A DNA stretch of 64,000 nucleotides from Pseudidiomarina aquimaris (GCF_003987395.1 NZ_PIPT01000003.1:62001-126000), one strand, 5' to 3'; positions 38,514 through 49,282 are shown, counted from the stretch's first letter. The notes: generated by a model from the letters alone, not told the origin. A program made the numbers and translations.

Positions 38514-41114
38514 ATGAGTATGACCAGCGCGCAAATCCGTGAAGCGTTTTTGTCTTATTTTGCTGAGCGAGGTCACCAACGCGTGCCTTCAGCATCATTG
38601 ATTCCAGGAAACGACCCCACCTTGCTTTTTACCAACGCGGGAATGGTGCCGTTTAAAGATGTATTTCTGGGTGACGAGAAGCGTGACTACAACCGTGCGA
38701 CTTCTTCACAGCGCTGTTTGCGTGCCGGTGGTAAGCACAATGACTTGGAGAACGTTGGTTATACCGCTCGCCATCACACTTTCTTTGAAATGTTGGGTAA
38801 TTTTAGCTTTGGCGATTACTTCAAGCGTGAAGCGATTCAGTATGCGTGGGAGTTTCTTACCGGCGTATTGCAATTACCGAAAGAAAAGCTTTGGGTAACT
38901 GTCTTCACTGAAGATGATGAAGCCTACGACATTTGGGCAAAAGAAATTGGCGTGCCAGAAGATCGTATCTCGCGCATTGGCGAGAAAGACAACTTCTGGG
39001 CCATGGGTGATACTGGGCCTTGCGGGCCTTGCTCTGAGATTTTCTACGACCACGGTGAAGAAGTATGGGGTGGACCACCAGGAACACCTGAGGAAGACGG
39101 TGATCGTTACATCGAAATCTGGAACCTCGTTTTCATGCAATACAACCGTCAAGCCGACGGTACCTTAGACCCGTTGCCTAAGCCATCGGTTGACACGGGC
39201 ATGGGCCTTGAACGCATTGCCGCAGTGCTGCAGCACGTGCACAGTAATTATGATATCGACTTGTTTCAGGCACTGATAAAAGCTGCGGCAAAAATTATCG
39301 GGACGGACGATTTAGATAGTAAATCGTTGCGCGTTATCGCTGACCACATTCGTTCGTGTAGCTTCTTGATTGCTGATGGCGTACAGCCGTCCAATGAGGG
39401 TCGTGGTTATGTGTTGCGGCGCATTATTCGTCGTGCGGTCCGCCACGGCAATATGCTAGGCGCCCAAGGAACCTTCTTCCATAAACTCGTTCCGGCGTTG
39501 CTCGAGCAAATGGGCGAGGCATACCCTGAACTCGTCGAAAAAGAAAAAGTTATTAGCGACGCGCTATTGCGTGAAGAAGAGCAGTTTGGCAAAACGCTCG
39601 AGCGTGGCCTAGCTATTTTACAAGACGCATTGGATCACCTCAAAGGTTCGGTCATTCCGGGAGACGTCGTCTTCAAACTTTATGATACCTACGGTTTTCC
39701 AGTCGACTTAACGGCGGATATCGCCCGCGAAAAAGAACTGACCATTGATGTCGAAGGCTTCGATAAAGAAATGGCTGCGCAACGTAAACGTGCGCAACAG
39801 GCTTCGCAATTTGGTGTTGATTACAATGAGCGCATGAAGTCGAGCCAACGCAGTGAGTTTACTGGGTACACCGACGTTGCGGGCCAAAGCAAAATCGTCG
39901 AGCTATTTGCTGACGGTAAGTTGGTAGAAAAGCTTGAAGCTGGCCAGCAGGGTGTTGTGGTGTTGTCACAAACACCTTTTTACGCCGAGAGCGGCGGTCA
40001 GATTGGTGATGTTGGCCGCTTAACCGTGAACGGCGGTGAATTTGTCGTGACCGATACCAAGTATATTGGCAAGGCGATTGCTCACCATGGTCATACCGAA
40101 GTCGCTCTGCAAGTCGGTGATGAAGTGCAGGCTCAAATCGATGCCGAGCGTCGAGCTGCGGTGAAGCGCAACCATAGTGCCACCCATCTGGTGCACGCAG
40201 CGTTACGCAATATTCTGGGCGAGCATGTAACGCAAAAAGGTAGTTTGGTGACCGCTGAGCGTTTGCGTTTTGACTTCTCGCATTTTGCTGCCATGACCGC
40301 AGATGAGATTGCGGCAATTGAACAGCAAGTTAACGAGCAAATCGTAGCCAACCATGAGTTAACGACTGCCTTAATGCCGATCGAAAAGGCCAAAGAGGCT
40401 GGCGCCATGGCATTGTTTGGCGAAAAGTACGATGACGATGTCCGCGTTGTGCGCATGGGCGACTACTCCATGGAACTATGTGGTGGTACACACGTCGCCC
40501 GTACCGGTGATATCGGCAGCTTCCGCATTGTCAGTGAAGCAGGTATCGCATCAGGCGTACGCCGCATCGATGCAGTGACTGGGCTCGCTGCACTGCAGTA
40601 CGCACAGCAACAAGAGCAACTGCTACGTAGTAGTGCGAGCTTGTTGAAAGCGGATCCGAGTCAGTTACCTGAGCGCATTCAGCAACAGTTACAGCGCCAT
40701 AAAGAACTCGAGCGTACAATCGCTGAGTTGCAACAACAAATGGCATCGCAAGCAGGCGGAAGCTTAGTCGAGAACGCGAAGGAAATCGGCGGTCATAAAG
40801 TGATCTTGGCTTCGCTCGATGGCGTAGAAAGTAAGGCTCTACGAGGCATGGTGGATGATCTTAAGAACCAACTCGGGAGTGGCATCGTAGTCTTAGCTGT
40901 CGCCGCTGATGAGAAAGTGAGCTTGATTGTTGGCGTAACCAAGGACTTAACTGCTAAAGTTAAAGCGGGTGACGTTGTCAATTGCGCCGCTGCTGAAGTA
41001 GGTGGCAAAGGAGGCGGACGACCTGATATGGCGCAAGCCGGTGGTAGTGATGCAGGTAATATTCCTGCTGCGCTAGCAGCAGCCGAGCGTCGAATCGAGG
41101 AATTACTGCGATAA
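38514..41114 (+). CDS. alaS: Alanine--tRNA ligase
   Basis: Class II synthetase that charges tRNA-Ala and clears mischarged serine and glycine. The 866-residue product has the catalytic domain (about 1-240), the tRNA-recognition region (to about 450), the editing domain with zinc/editing motifs [11 protein letters not shown] and [13 protein letters not shown], and the C-Ala domain with the Gly-rich [20 protein letters not shown] lies 9 nt before the ATG. The recX-alaS-csrA order is conserved in this group. Confidence 0.98.
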   Translation: MSMTSAQIREAFLSYFAERGHQRVPSASLIPGNDPTLLFTNAGMVPFKDVFLGDEKRDYNRATSSQRCLRAGGKHNDLENVGYTARHHTFFEMLGNFSFGDYFKREAIQYAWEFLTGVLQLPKEKLWVTVFTEDDEAYDIWAKEIGVPEDRISRIGEKDNFWAMGDTGPCGPCSEIFYDHGEEVWGGPPGTPEEDGDRYIEIWNLVFMQYNRQADGTLDPLPKPSVDTGMGLERIAAVLQHVHSNYDIDLFQALIKAAAKIIGTDDLDSKSLRVIADHIRSCSFLIADGVQPSNEGRGYVLRRIIRRAVRHGNMLGAQGTFFHKLVPALLEQMGEAYPELVEKEKVISDALLREEEQFGKTLERGLAILQDALDHLKGSVIPGDVVFKLYDTYGFPVDLTADIAREKELTIDVEGFDKEMAAQRKRAQQASQFGVDYNERMKSSQRSEFTGYTDVAGQSKIVELFADGKLVEKLEAGQQGVVVLSQTPFYAESGGQIGDVGRLTVNGGEFVVTDTKYIGKAIAHHGHTEVALQVGDEVQAQIDAERRAAVKRNHSATHLVHAALRNILGEHVTQKGSLVTAERLRFDFSHFAAMTADEIAAIEQQVNEQIVANHELTTALMPIEKAKEAGAMALFGEKYDDDVRVVRMGDYSMELCGGTHVARTGDIGSFRIVSEAGIASGVRRIDAVTGLAALQYAQQQEQLLRSSASLLKADPSQLPERIQQQLQRHKELERTIAELQQQMASQAGGSLVENAKEIGGHKVILASLDGVESKALRGMVDDLKNQLGSGIVVLAVAADEKVSLIVGVTKDLTAKVKAGDVVNCAAAEVGGKGGGRPDMAQAGGSDAGNIPAALAAAERRIEELLR

Positions 41115-41245
41115 ACAACATGAGACCGGAGTTAGATACCCGTATTCGTGCTGTCAAGGTCGAAAGTTCCTTGCTAGAATGAATGTTGTATGACAGTTGG
41201 TGATAAATCATGCACCGTCATAATAGAATTCTAATCAGGCTGGTC

Positions 41246-41300
41246 GTGTGGAGTTTCTCAAGGATGCCCACACATAAAAAGTAGGGAAGGAGCAGGTAAC
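41246..41300 (+). promoter_or_regulatory. csrA leader with GGA motifs
   Basis: Four GGA triplets lie in the 55 nt before csrA: two in a hairpin with stem GTGTGG/CCACAC (41246-41251 with 41268-41273; GGA at 41250 and 41262 within its loop side) and two in the ribosome-binding region AGGGAAGGAG (41284-41292). CsrA binds ANGGA in loops and at ribosome-binding sites and represses its own mRNA in E. coli, so the same feedback is plausible here. Confidence 0.45.
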
Positions 41301-41492
41301 ATGTTGATCTTAACCCGTCGAGTGGGTGAGACCTTGATGATCGGAGACGAGGTCACAGTCACGGTATTGGGTGTAAAAGGGAACCAAGTGCGGATTGGTG
41401 TCAATGCGCCCAAGGATGTCTCGGTACACCGAGAAGAAATTTATATCAGAATTCAGGCAGAGCATCAGGACAAGTCTGACTCATCCGAATAA
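41301..41492 (+). CDS. csrA: Carbon storage regulator CsrA
   Basis: RNA-binding post-transcriptional regulator (CsrA/RsmA). The 63-residue product begins [18 protein letters not shown] and has the conserved RNA-contact region [12 protein letters not shown], with Arg44 in the HRE motif. Length and position downstream of alaS and upstream of tRNA-Ser are typical for gammaproteobacteria. Confidence 0.98.
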   Translation: MLILTRRVGETLMIGDEVTVTVLGVKGNQVRIGVNAPKDVSVHREEIYIRIQAEHQDKSDSSE

Positions 41493-41505
41493 TGTTTTCC
41501 TGTCG

Positions 41506-41537
41506 AAAAAGCTGATGAGCCGTCATCAGCTTTTTTT
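41506..41537 (+). terminator. Rho-independent terminator after csrA
   Basis: A 13-bp perfect stem (AAAAAGCTGATGA at 41506-41518 with its complement at 41523-41535), a GCCG loop and a seven-T tail, 14 nt after the csrA stop. Confidence 0.94.
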
Positions 41538-41629
41538 GTCTGTAACATCCTAAAACACTGCGTTCTGCGGGAAATTTGCTCGAGATGTTCAAAATTCCCA
41601 CAAACGATTCGGATTACAGAAAAAATCAA

Positions 41630-41657
41630 TTGACATTATTGGCTGTGCCATTAGAAT
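41630..41657 (+). promoter_or_regulatory. Promoter of the tRNA-Ser/tRNA-Arg unit
   Basis: Consensus TTGACA at 41630-41635, a 16-nt spacer and TAGAAT at 41652-41657, followed by a discriminator with GC content. The tRNA-Ser gene starts 19 nt after the -10 box. Confidence 0.8.
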
Positions 41658-41675
41658 GCAACGCCACAAGTAAGC

Positions 41676-41768
41676 GGTGAGGTGGCCGAGTGGCTGAAGG
41701 CGCTCCCCTGCTAAGGGAGTATAGGGTTTGTAGCTCTATCGAGGGTTCGAATCCCTCCCTCACCGCCA
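41676..41768 (+). tRNA. tRNA-Ser (anticodon GCT)
   Basis: A 93-nt class II tRNA with encoded CCA. The acceptor stem pairs GGTGAGG with CCTCACC, the anticodon stem CTCCC/GGGAG encloses GCT at 41710-41712, and a long variable arm (TAGGGTTTGTAGCTCTA) is present. It reads AGC and AGU serine codons. Confidence 0.97.
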
Positions 41769-41785
41769 TTTGTGAAAATTGCAAC

Positions 41786-41862
41786 GCGCTCGTAGCTCAA
41801 CTGGATAGAGTACCTGGCTACGAACCAGGCGGTTGGAGGTTCGAGTCCTCCCGAGCGCGCCA
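41786..41862 (+). tRNA. tRNA-Arg (anticodon ACG), copy 1
   Basis: A 77-nt tRNA with encoded CCA. The acceptor stem pairs GCGCTCG with CGAGCGC and the anticodon loop CTACGAA holds ACG at 41820-41822, to be edited to ICG by TadA for CGU/CGC/CGA codons. Confidence 0.97.
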
Positions 41863-41901
41863 TTGCAACAATAGTTTTACAAGTAAGTCATTACCGAAAG
41901 T

Positions 41902-41978
41902 GCGCTCGTAGCTCAACTGGATAGAGTACCTGGCTACGAACCAGGCGGTTGGAGGTTCGAGTCCTCCCGAGCGCGCCA
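41902..41978 (+). tRNA. tRNA-Arg (anticodon ACG), copy 2
   Basis: Identical over all 77 nt to copy 1, 116 nt downstream, with anticodon ACG at 41936-41938. The spacer between copies is 39 nt and shows no repeat of its own, so this is a simple tandem tRNA duplication. Confidence 0.97.
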
Positions 41979-42089
41979 TTTCTCAGATTTATACTTCCTA
42001 TATTGCTTCCCTAGACTTTCTGCACCGAAAGTTGTGTTATTCTGCTTTTCAGTTACGCTTATTCTTAAGGTTTAACGAGCAGGTGCACA

Positions 42090-42329
42090 ATGGAACAACA
42101 ACTTTCTGAAGCATTCACAATTATGCTCACGGGCATGGTAACGGTGTTTGTTTTTCTTACCCTGTTACTCTTCGCTATGGGACTGTTACGTCGCGTTGCT
42201 GCGACCAATGAGCCCGAGCAAGCACCTACTCCAAGTAGACGCAAGCGCACCAACGAAGCGGCTACCGATGGCCAACGCTTAGCTGCGATAACAGCAGCCG
42301 TCCACACCTACCGCCGCGACCACGAATAA
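42090..42329 (+). CDS. oadG: Oxaloacetate decarboxylase gamma subunit
   Basis: Small membrane subunit that joins the alpha and beta subunits of the Na+-pumping oxaloacetate decarboxylase. The 79-residue product has one membrane helix (about 11-33, GMVTVFVFLTLLLFAMGLL) and a polar C-terminal tail needed to bind the alpha subunit. Identification rests on size, topology and position ahead of oadA. The stop codon lies inside the heptamer array that follows. Confidence 0.9.
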   Translation: MEQQLSEAFTIMLTGMVTVFVFLTLLLFAMGLLRRVAATNEPEQAPTPSRRKRTNEAATDGQRLAAITAAVHTYRRDHE

Positions 42330-42363
42330 CGAACAACGAAGAACGAAAAACGAATAACGAGTC
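42322..42363. repeat. Heptamer array ACGAANA x5-6
   Basis: Five units of ACGAANA run without gaps from 42322 to 42356: the sixth base is T, C, G, A and T in turn; a degenerate sixth unit ACGAGTC follows to 42363. The array starts inside the oadG stop codon and ends 20 nt before oadA, so it separates two coupled genes of one operon. Confidence 0.85.
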
Positions 42364-42383
42364 AGTTAGGGAAGGAGTCTAAG

Positions 42384-44159
42384 ATGTCAAAACCACTGCA
42401 GCTCACGGAATTAGTGTTGCGTGATGCACACCAATCGTTACTTGCGACGCGTATGCGCCTCGACGACATGTTACCTATTGCCGAGCAGCTTGATAACGTA
42501 GGCTACTGGTCAATGGAGTCATGGGGAGGCGCTACCTTTGATGCCTGTATCCGCTACCTTGGTGAAGATCCGTGGGAGCGTATCCGTGAGTTAAAGAAAG
42601 CCATGCCAAAGACGCCACAACAGATGCTGTTGCGCGGTCAAAATCTACTTGGTTATCGGCATTATGCGGATGATGTTGTGCGCCGCTTTGTCGAGCGTGC
42701 CAAAGAAAATGGCGTAGACGTATTTCGCATTTTTGACGCCATGAATGATGTGCGTAATCTGCAGACCGCTATCAAAGCAGCAAAAGAAGTTGAAGGTCAT
42801 GCGCAAGGAACGCTTGCCTACACTGTCAGCCCAGTACACACGCTCGATAAGTGGGTCGCTATGGCGGAAGAGTTAGCTGATCTTGGCTGTGATTCACTGT
42901 TCATTAAAGATATGGCGGGTCTGTTACGTCCGCAAGCTGCGTATGAACTAGTGACCGCCTTGAAAAAGGCGACCGGTCTTCCTATTGCCATGCAGTGCCA
43001 TGCGACGACGGGGCTTAGCACCGCTACCTACCAAAAGGCCATCGATGCTGGTATCGACATGCTCGATACGGCTATTTCTTCAATGAGTATGACCTACGGC
43101 CATTCCGCAACAGAAACCATCGTTGCAATGACCGAAGGGACTGAGCGTGATACCGGTTTGGATTTAGAGAAGCTCGAAGATATTGCCAGTTATTTCCGTG
43201 ACGTACGCAAAAAATATGCACAATTTGAAGGCTCGTTGAAGGGCGTTGATGCGCGTATTCTGTTGGCACAAGTACCAGGCGGTATGTTGACCAACATGGA
43301 AAACCAACTACGAGAGCAAGGCGCGGTCGAAAAGTTCGACGAAGTGTTAGCCGAAATTCCGCGTGTGCGCGAGGACCTTGGTTATATTCCATTGGTAACG
43401 CCGACCTCGCAAATCGTTGGCACCCAAGCAGTATTGAATGTGCTAAGTGGTGAGCGCTACAAGTCCATTTCTAAAGAGACCAAGGGTGTCTTACGCGGCG
43501 AATATGGCGCCACCGCAGCGCCCGTAAATGAAGAGTTGCAGCAACGCGTTCTGGAGGGAGATGAGCCCATTACGTGTCGCCCCGCCGACTTGATTGATGA
43601 CGAAATGGACAAGCTCACGAGTGAGCTACGCTCGCATGCCAAAGAGAAAAAACTACGCATCGCCAAGCATGAAGTCGATGATGTGCTGACCTACGCGTTG
43701 TTCCCACAAATTGGCCTTAAATTTCTCGAAAATCGTGATAATCCAGATGCTTTCGAGCCGGTTCCAACTGCGGAATCTGCGGATAGTAAACCTGCTGCAC
43801 GTAAGCCTGCCGCAGCAGCCGGAAAAACCGCAGCTTACAGCGTTAAAGTGGATGGTAAGGTGTTTAATGTAGAAGTGGGTCCAAGTGGCGAATTAAGCGC
43901 TTCTGAACAAGCTCCGAGTGCGAATGCTGATCCGAGTAGCAGCGCGGGTGAAGAGGTAGCCGCGCCATTGGCTGGTAACGTCTTTAAGGTGGTGGTCAAA
44001 GCTGGCCAACAAGTACAAGAAGGTGATGTGTTGATCGTGCTTGAAGCGATGAAAATGGAAACCGACATTAAAGCCGATCGTGCCGGTACTGTGGCTGAGG
44101 TTTTTGCCAAAGAAGGCGACAGTGTAGCCGTTGGTGATGCCCTGTTAACGTTGGAGTAA
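42384..44159 (+). CDS. oadA: Oxaloacetate decarboxylase alpha subunit
   Basis: Carboxyltransferase and biotin-carrier subunit; it moves the carboxyl of oxaloacetate to biotin, which the beta subunit then decarboxylates to pump Na+. The 591-residue product has the carboxyltransferase barrel (about 5-300; start motif [13 protein letters not shown]), the conserved C-terminal domain of OadA, a Pro/Ala-rich linker (about 455-490) and a biotinyl domain with the acceptor lysine in EAMKMET. AAGGAG precedes the ATG. Confidence 0.96.
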   Translation: MSKPLQLTELVLRDAHQSLLATRMRLDDMLPIAEQLDNVGYWSMESWGGATFDACIRYLGEDPWERIRELKKAMPKTPQQMLLRGQNLLGYRHYADDVVRRFVERAKENGVDVFRIFDAMNDVRNLQTAIKAAKEVEGHAQGTLAYTVSPVHTLDKWVAMAEELADLGCDSLFIKDMAGLLRPQAAYELVTALKKATGLPIAMQCHATTGLSTATYQKAIDAGIDMLDTAISSMSMTYGHSATETIVAMTEGTERDTGLDLEKLEDIASYFRDVRKKYAQFEGSLKGVDARILLAQVPGGMLTNMENQLREQGAVEKFDEVLAEIPRVREDLGYIPLVTPTSQIVGTQAVLNVLSGERYKSISKETKGVLRGEYGATAAPVNEELQQRVLEGDEPITCRPADLIDDEMDKLTSELRSHAKEKKLRIAKHEVDDVLTYALFPQIGLKFLENRDNPDAFEPVPTAESADSKPAARKPAAAAGKTAAYSVKVDGKVFNVEVGPSGELSASEQAPSANADPSSSAGEEVAAPLAGNVFKVVVKAGQQVQEGDVLIVLEAMKMETDIKADRAGTVAEVFAKEGDSVAVGDALLTLE

Positions 44160-44165
44160 ATCAGC

Positions 44166-45296
44166 ATGGAGAGATGGATAACTCTTTGGCAGAGTACTGC
44201 ATTAGCGGCATTCACTTGGCAGCAAGCAGTGATGATGGGCGTCGGCGCATTGTTGCTCTATTTGGCGATCCGCAAGAAATTTGAGCCCTTGTTATTACTG
44301 CCGATAGGTTTCGGTGCAATTTTGGCGAATATACCGCTTGCGGGCTTTACTGAACCTGGCGGCATTCTTTACTACATTTATGTGGTAGGTATCGATACCG
44401 GCGTTTTCCCACTGCTTATTTTCATGGGCGTTGGCGCAATGACTGACTTTGGTCCGTTGTTGGCGAATCCGCGGACGCTTATCTTAGGGGCCGCAGCGCA
44501 ATTTGGCATCTTTGCAACCCTATTTGGTGCGATCGCGTTAAACGTCATTCCCGGCTTTGAGTTCAGTATGAAAGATGCCGCTGCGATAGCGATTATTGGC
44601 GGTGCGGATGGCCCAACGGCCATTTTCTTGGCGTCCCGCTTAAGTCCCGAGTTACTCGGAGCTATTGCAGTAGCAGCCTATTCCTACATGGCTCTAGTGC
44701 CGATTATTCAGCCACCGATTATGAAGCTCTTAACTACCAAAGAGGAGCGTTCGGTGCGCATGGAGCAACTGCGGCAAGTAGGGCGGCGTGAGAAAATTCT
44801 CTTCCCGCTGGCGGTGTTGTTCCTAACTTTATTATTCTTGCCAACGGCAACGCCGTTAGTCGGTATGTTTTGTCTGGGCAACCTAATGCGCGAAGCTGGC
44901 GTGGTGGAGCGGTTAAGTAAAACGGCACAGAATGAGCTGATTAACATAGTGACAATTTTCCTTGGGCTAGCAGTCGGCTCAAAACTCTCTGCGAGTGAGT
45001 TTCTTACCGTCGAAACCCTAGGCATCTTAGCTTTAGGCGCAGTCGCGTTCAGTATTGGCACGGCTTCGGGCGTGTTGATGGCGAAATTGATGGCGCGTTT
45101 CAGCAAAACACCAATCAATCCACTCATTGGTGCCGCGGGCGTCTCTGCCGTTCCCATGGCGGCACGGGTCGTTAACAAAGTTGGGCTTGATGCCAACCAA
45201 AGCAATTTCTTGCTGATGCATGCGATGGGGCCAAATGTGGCGGGCGTGCTGGGGTCAGCCGTGGCAGCCGGTATTTTATTGGCGTTGGTGGGTTAA
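44166..45296 (+). CDS. oadB: Oxaloacetate decarboxylase beta subunit (Na+ pump)
   Basis: Integral membrane subunit that decarboxylates carboxybiotin and exports Na+. The 376-residue product has multiple membrane helices, the Asp-bearing segment [17 protein letters not shown] near 143-160 (Na+ site region) and the repeat [17 protein letters not shown] near 315. It follows oadA by 6 nt. It converges on a small membrane-protein gene 31 nt away. Confidence 0.95.
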   Translation: MERWITLWQSTALAAFTWQQAVMMGVGALLLYLAIRKKFEPLLLLPIGFGAILANIPLAGFTEPGGILYYIYVVGIDTGVFPLLIFMGVGAMTDFGPLLANPRTLILGAAAQFGIFATLFGAIALNVIPGFEFSMKDAAAIAIIGGADGPTAIFLASRLSPELLGAIAVAAYSYMALVPIIQPPIMKLLTTKEERSVRMEQLRQVGRREKILFPLAVLFLTLLFLPTATPLVGMFCLGNLMREAGVVERLSKTAQNELINIVTIFLGLAVGSKLSASEFLTVETLGILALGAVAFSIGTASGVLMAKLMARFSKTPINPLIGAAGVSAVPMAARVVNKVGLDANQSNFLLMHAMGPNVAGVLGSAVAAGILLALVG

Positions 45297-45321
45297 ATAG
45301 CGACTGAAAAACGGCTTGCGA

Positions 45322-45343
45322 AGGGCGCTAAAATTGGCGCCCT
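45322..45343. terminator. Hairpin between oadB and the convergent gene
   Basis: A 7-bp stem (AGGGCGC at 45322-45328 with GCGCCCT at 45337-45343, 8-nt loop) lies at the 3' ends of oadB and the opposing gene. No adjacent T run on the + strand; on the - strand a five-T run follows about 10 nt later, so it may serve as a shared transcript end. Confidence 0.4.
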
Positions 45344-45507
45344 GATACCCAAAGTAAAAGTGTGTAGACAGCGGCAATAAAAAGACTCACAACCAAAATG
45401 TACACGAATCCTTTGCGTCCCTGTTTGAGGTTGTAACCATTGGCGCGAAGGTATAGCCACCATAGCAAACCAAGTACCAGCGGAATAAGAAATAAAAATC
45501 GAATCAT
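45328..45507 (-). CDS. Small two-helix membrane protein
   Basis: A 59-residue protein from an ATG at 45507 that overlaps the stop of the upstream hybrid kinase (ATGA). It has hydrophobic helices at about 2-19 and 34-53, with a basic loop between them (NLKQGRKGF). An in-frame TTG at 45522 is possible but has no better ribosome-binding site. I do not recognise the family. The coupling suggests a partner or membrane dock for the otherwise soluble kinase, which is inference. Confidence 0.65.
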   Translation of the reverse strand: MIRFLFLIPLVLGLLWWLYLRANGYNLKQGRKGFVYILVVSLFIAAVYTLLLWVSGRQF

Positions 45508-47510
45508 TGACGTTCCACCCAAAGTTGTAGATCCGTTGCCGCGAGTTGCGCTTGCTCGAGCATGGGTCGTAAGCGTGTAATATGATCAGCAACCTGATCA
45601 AGTTCGGCATTCTTCATCGCCAGCTCTAATTGCGCTGCAAGTTTTTCAATTCCCGATAGACCAAGGTTAGCCGCTGCGCCTTTTAGCGTATGAAAATAAC
45701 GGCGTGCCTCCTCATGCTGTCCTTTACTGAGAAAATCGACCACCCGTTGCGGTGCTTCTTGGTAGCTTTCTTGTAATCGTGCGACTAAGTCAACGTACAA
45801 AACAATATTATGGTTCAGTCGCGTCAAAGCACTTTGAAAGTCAATATCATGGTGGCGCGGGTAGCGCTGCTTTTTCTCCGTAACCACGGTTGGCTTGACG
45901 GTCGGGGCCTCTTGGCGGTCGCGTCGACACCACTTTTCCAGGGCTGCTTTTAGCTTCGCCTCGTCAATCGGTTTGGCGATATGGTCTTGCATGCCAGCCG
46001 CCAACGACTGCTCGACATCTTCACTGGCGCTATTGGCTGTCATTGCAATAATCGGCAATTGCTCATAGGCGAAGCGAGAGCGAATTTCTTTCGCTGCGCG
46101 GTAGCCGTCCATGACCGGCATCTGAATATCCATAAGCACCACGCCATAGGCGTATTGTTCGACGAGCTCGATGGCTTCACCACCATGTTGTGCGAGATCG
46201 ACTTGAAAGCCAAGGTGCTCGAGCATCTCTTTGGCAATATGTTGGTTGATATCATTATCTTCAACGAGTAATACGCGTGTGCCTTCTAGTTCAGACAAAG
46301 CGCTATCATGGTTGGTTTGCTGTTGTTGCGCATGTAACGCCAGAATAGAGCTTAGCTCACGTATTACTGCATGGCTGGTGTAGGGCTTTAATAAGTGGCC
46401 TTGGACACCGTACTCGCGCGCCTTATCGATAAGCTCAGTTGCGTGATAGCTAGTGGCTAAAATACACTTTAGCGCCTGATCCTCACTTAGCAGTTGCTGG
46501 CAAAGTTCCAAGCCGCTCATGCCGGGGAGTTGCCAATCGATGATGGCTGCTGCGAAAGGCGCCGCCTGGTGTCGTTGCATAGCTTCTTCCGCAGTGCGAA
46601 AACTCTCAACATCAATTTGCAGGCTACGTAATAGGTCGTTCAGCATTTCGCGCGTGGTGAGGTTGTCTTCTACGATCATGACGCGTGTGGCTGCGAGTTT
46701 TGCCAGAACGTTTGCTGGAATACGAGGTTGCTGAGGTTGCTGCAAAGGCAGTTGTAATTCGATGAAAAAAGTGGTGCCTTGCCCCTTACTACTGGTGACC
46801 CCGATACCATGTTCGTTCATTAATTTCACAATGCGTTGGCTAATTGCCAGACCTAAGCCGGTACCGCCGTATTTCCGTGTTGTCGAGGTATCTGCCTGGG
46901 TGAAAGCTTGGAACAGCTTATGGCGTTGCTCTTCGTCCATGCCGATACCGGTATCGGTTACGGAAAGCCGCAAGAAAAGGTGACTTTCGGTTTGGTCTAA
47001 CTTGGTTACGGATACCACGACTTCACCATGTTCAGTGAATTTGATTGCATTACTCACTAAATTAACGAGGACCTGATTCAGGCGCAGCGGGTCGCCGATC
47101 AGCTGAGTGGGAAGGTTGGCTGGTAAATTGATGATAAATTGGAGATTCTTATCATGTGCCCGATAGGCAAAAAGATCGGCGAGGTTACGCAGCACCTCCT
47201 CTAAGTCGAAAGGAATCGACTCAATTGTCAATTTGTTCGCTTCTAACTTCGAAAAGTCTAAAAGGTCATTGATAATACCTAAAAGTATTTTCGAAGAGCC
47301 TTCGATAGATTTCAAGTAGCCGTATTGCTTGTCACTTAGTTCTGTCTTTAGGCACAACTGCGTCATCCCGAGAATGGCATTAATCGGGGTGCGGATTTCG
47401 TGGCTCATATTTGCCAGAAACTCACCTTTAGCACGGTTTGCAGCTTCTGCAGCTTCGATCGCTTGTTTTAGCTCGGCAAAGTCCTTGGAGCTGTTATCGT
47501 TGTTTGCCAT
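45504..47510 (-). CDS. Soluble hybrid sensor histidine kinase
   Basis: A phosphorelay protein without membrane helices or a recognisable sensor domain. From the ATG at 47510 (GGAAG upstream; the frame is open to 47570) it is 668 residues: a short N-terminal helix, HisKA with H37 in [10 protein letters not shown], HATPase with N154, a first receiver with D325 ([10 protein letters not shown]), a second receiver with D461 ([13 protein letters not shown]) and a C-terminal HPt with H607 ([12 protein letters not shown]). This resembles BarA/TorS-like layout lacking the periplasmic sensor, so the input may come from a partner. It is upstream-divergent from gshA and translationally coupled to the small membrane protein. 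Confidence 0.88.
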   Translation of the reverse strand: MANNDNSSKDFAELKQAIEAAEAANRAKGEFLANMSHEIRTPINAILGMTQLCLKTELSDKQYGYLKSIEGSSKILLGIINDLLDFSKLEANKLTIESIPFDLEEVLRNLADLFAYRAHDKNLQFIINLPANLPTQLIGDPLRLNQVLVNLVSNAIKFTEHGEVVVSVTKLDQTESHLFLRLSVTDTGIGMDEEQRHKLFQAFTQADTSTTRKYGGTGLGLAISQRIVKLMNEHGIGVTSSKGQGTTFFIELQLPLQQPQQPRIPANVLAKLAATRVMIVEDNLTTREMLNDLLRSLQIDVESFRTAEEAMQRHQAAPFAAAIIDWQLPGMSGLELCQQLLSEDQALKCILATSYHATELIDKAREYGVQGHLLKPYTSHAVIRELSSILALHAQQQQTNHDSALSELEGTRVLLVEDNDINQHIAKEMLEHLGFQVDLAQHGGEAIELVEQYAYGVVLMDIQMPVMDGYRAAKEIRSRFAYEQLPIIAMTANSASEDVEQSLAAGMQDHIAKPIDEAKLKAALEKWCRRDRQEAPTVKPTVVTEKKQRYPRHHDIDFQSALTRLNHNIVLYVDLVARLQESYQEAPQRVVDFLSKGQHEEARRYFHTLKGAAANLGLSGIEKLAAQLELAMKNAELDQVADHITRLRPMLEQAQLAATDLQLWVERQ

Positions 47511-47656
47511 ATACTTCCAATCGCCAGAAATGTTGCTAAATATCATGCCACGGGCGCATGCAATCGCCAAATTATCTCATGATCATGGACGTTTGGCGCC
47601 AGAAACAGTAAGCTTTGCATCATCTAATACCTATGTAGCCAAAGGCAGGACTGAGT

Positions 47657-49282
47657 TTGCAAACAACACTGTTGAAGTCGCTCGAGCACTTGCAATCCCA
47701 AACGGATTTAAAGGCGTTAAAACGTATCCAACGTGGTATCGAGCGTGAGTGTCTTCGTATTACTCCAGAAGGGCGCCTAGCCGCCACCACCCACCCGTTA
47801 GCATTGGGTAAAACCCTGACGCATCCGCATATTACGACCGATTATGCAGAGATGCTGTTGGAGTTCATCACGCCGGTGGCTAGCGATATTCAGGTGACCT
47901 TGGATCAACTAACAGACATTCACAGCTACACTTATCGCTACATGGGAGATGAACTCATGTGGCCACTGAGCATGCCGTGTTTTGTTGGCGATGAACAGGA
48001 TATCCATATAGCGCGTTATGGCAGCTCGCATAGTGGCCGCATGAAGAATCTTTATCGCCGTGGCTTAACCTATCGCTACGGTGGCGGCATGCAGATCATA
48101 TCCGGAGTTCACTTCAACTTCTCGGTGCCGCACAGCATGTGGGAAGCCTTAGCAGCTGAAGACGGCGTGGCGGCGGACGCTGAGTACATTTCGCAGCGTT
48201 ATTTCGGTTTGATCCGTAATTATAAACGTGTCTGCTGGGTGATTCCTTATTTGTTTGGAGCGTCGCCAGCGATTTGCCAATCCTTTTTGAAGCATGCGGA
48301 TAGCACGTTAGAGTTGAAATCGCTTGGTAAGGGGACGGTCTATCGCGAGTATGGCACTTCGCTGCGAATGAGCGACTTAGGTTATACCAATAAAGAGCAA
48401 GCGGACTTACAAATCACCTATAACTCGCTGACGGATTATGTCACGCGGTTACGCCGCGCGATTACGACACCCTCGCAACGGTTTGCCAAAATCGGTGTGA
48501 AAGAGAAAACTGCAAACGGTGAAACTGAGTACCGTCAGTTGAACAGTAACATTTTGCAAATCGAAAACGAATTTTACTCGCCGATTCGCCCTAAGCGCGT
48601 CGCTAAGAGCGGCGAAACGCCCACTCAGGCGCTAGAGCGTGGTGGTGTTGAATACATTGAAGTGCGTGCACTTGATGTCAATCCGTTCAGTCCTATTGGT
48701 ATTAGCGCCGAGCAAATTCGCATGCTCGACCTACTAGTGCTCTATTGTCTACTTAATGACAGCCCATCACTCGATTGGGATGCCCAGCAAGTCACAGAAA
48801 AGAATTTCAATAAAGTCGTGTTAGATGGGCGTAACCCGCGCTTAACCCTAGATGACAATGGCTATGACCGACCTATCAGTGATTGGTTAGAGGATATTTT
48901 CGCCGATTTACAAGCGCTGGCGCGCTTTATGGATGGCCCTGATCAGAATGACTACAGTCAAACTGTGGCCGAGCATTATCAGATGGTGCTGAATCCAGAG
49001 TTAACGCTGTCGGGTCGTATGCTGGCGATGATGCGCGAAGAAAATCTTGATAACAGCCATTTGGGCATGCGACTGGCGCGCGCGTACCAAAAAGAATTAG
49101 CGCAGCCGTTGCGCTACTTTAGCGAAGCCGATTTCAGTGCTTGGACGCAGGCTTCGATTGCTGAGCAAGAGGCGCGCGAGCAAGAAGATGAGGGGACTTC
49201 ATTTGATGATTTCCTCGATAATTACTTTGCGCAAGCAAAATGCACTGCTGCTGATTGTAAAAAGGCGTCTGAGGCATCATGA
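47657..49282 (+). CDS. gshA: Glutamate--cysteine ligase (class I)
   Basis: First enzyme of glutathione synthesis. The 541-residue product is of the proteobacterial class I type, with the N-terminal GIERECLRITPEGRLA segment near 25-40, EMLLEFITPV near 75 and the ELRSLGKG-like LELKSLGKGTVYREY near 215-230. The start is TTG at 47657 with AGGA six nt upstream; no ATG is near. It overlaps the following lipoprotein gene by 4 nt. Confidence 0.95.
   Translation: MQTTLLKSLEHLQSQTDLKALKRIQRGIERECLRITPEGRLAATTHPLALGKTLTHPHITTDYAEMLLEFITPVASDIQVTLDQLTDIHSYTYRYMGDELMWPLSMPCFVGDEQDIHIARYGSSHSGRMKNLYRRGLTYRYGGGMQIISGVHFNFSVPHSMWEALAAEDGVAADAEYISQRYFGLIRNYKRVCWVIPYLFGASPAICQSFLKHADSTLELKSLGKGTVYREYGTSLRMSDLGYTNKEQADLQITYNSLTDYVTRLRRAITTPSQRFAKIGVKEKTANGETEYRQLNSNILQIENEFYSPIRPKRVAKSGETPTQALERGGVEYIEVRALDVNPFSPIGISAEQIRMLDLLVLYCLLNDSPSLDWDAQQVTEKNFNKVVLDGRNPRLTLDDNGYDRPISDWLEDIFADLQALARFMDGPDQNDYSQTVAEHYQMVLNPELTLSGRMLAMMREENLDNSHLGMRLARAYQKELAQPLRYFSEADFSAWTQASIAEQEAREQEDEGTSFDDFLDNYFAQAKCTAADCKKASEAS

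Noticed and set aside
41690-41911. A 73-codon frame across tRNA-Ser and the first tRNA-Arg
   Set aside because: It is an accidental frame through tRNA genes.
41786-41978. Identical tandem tRNA-Arg genes as a possible attachment site of an integrated element
   Set aside because: Only 39 nt separate the copies, no integrase is nearby, and both tRNAs are complete; simple duplication explains it.
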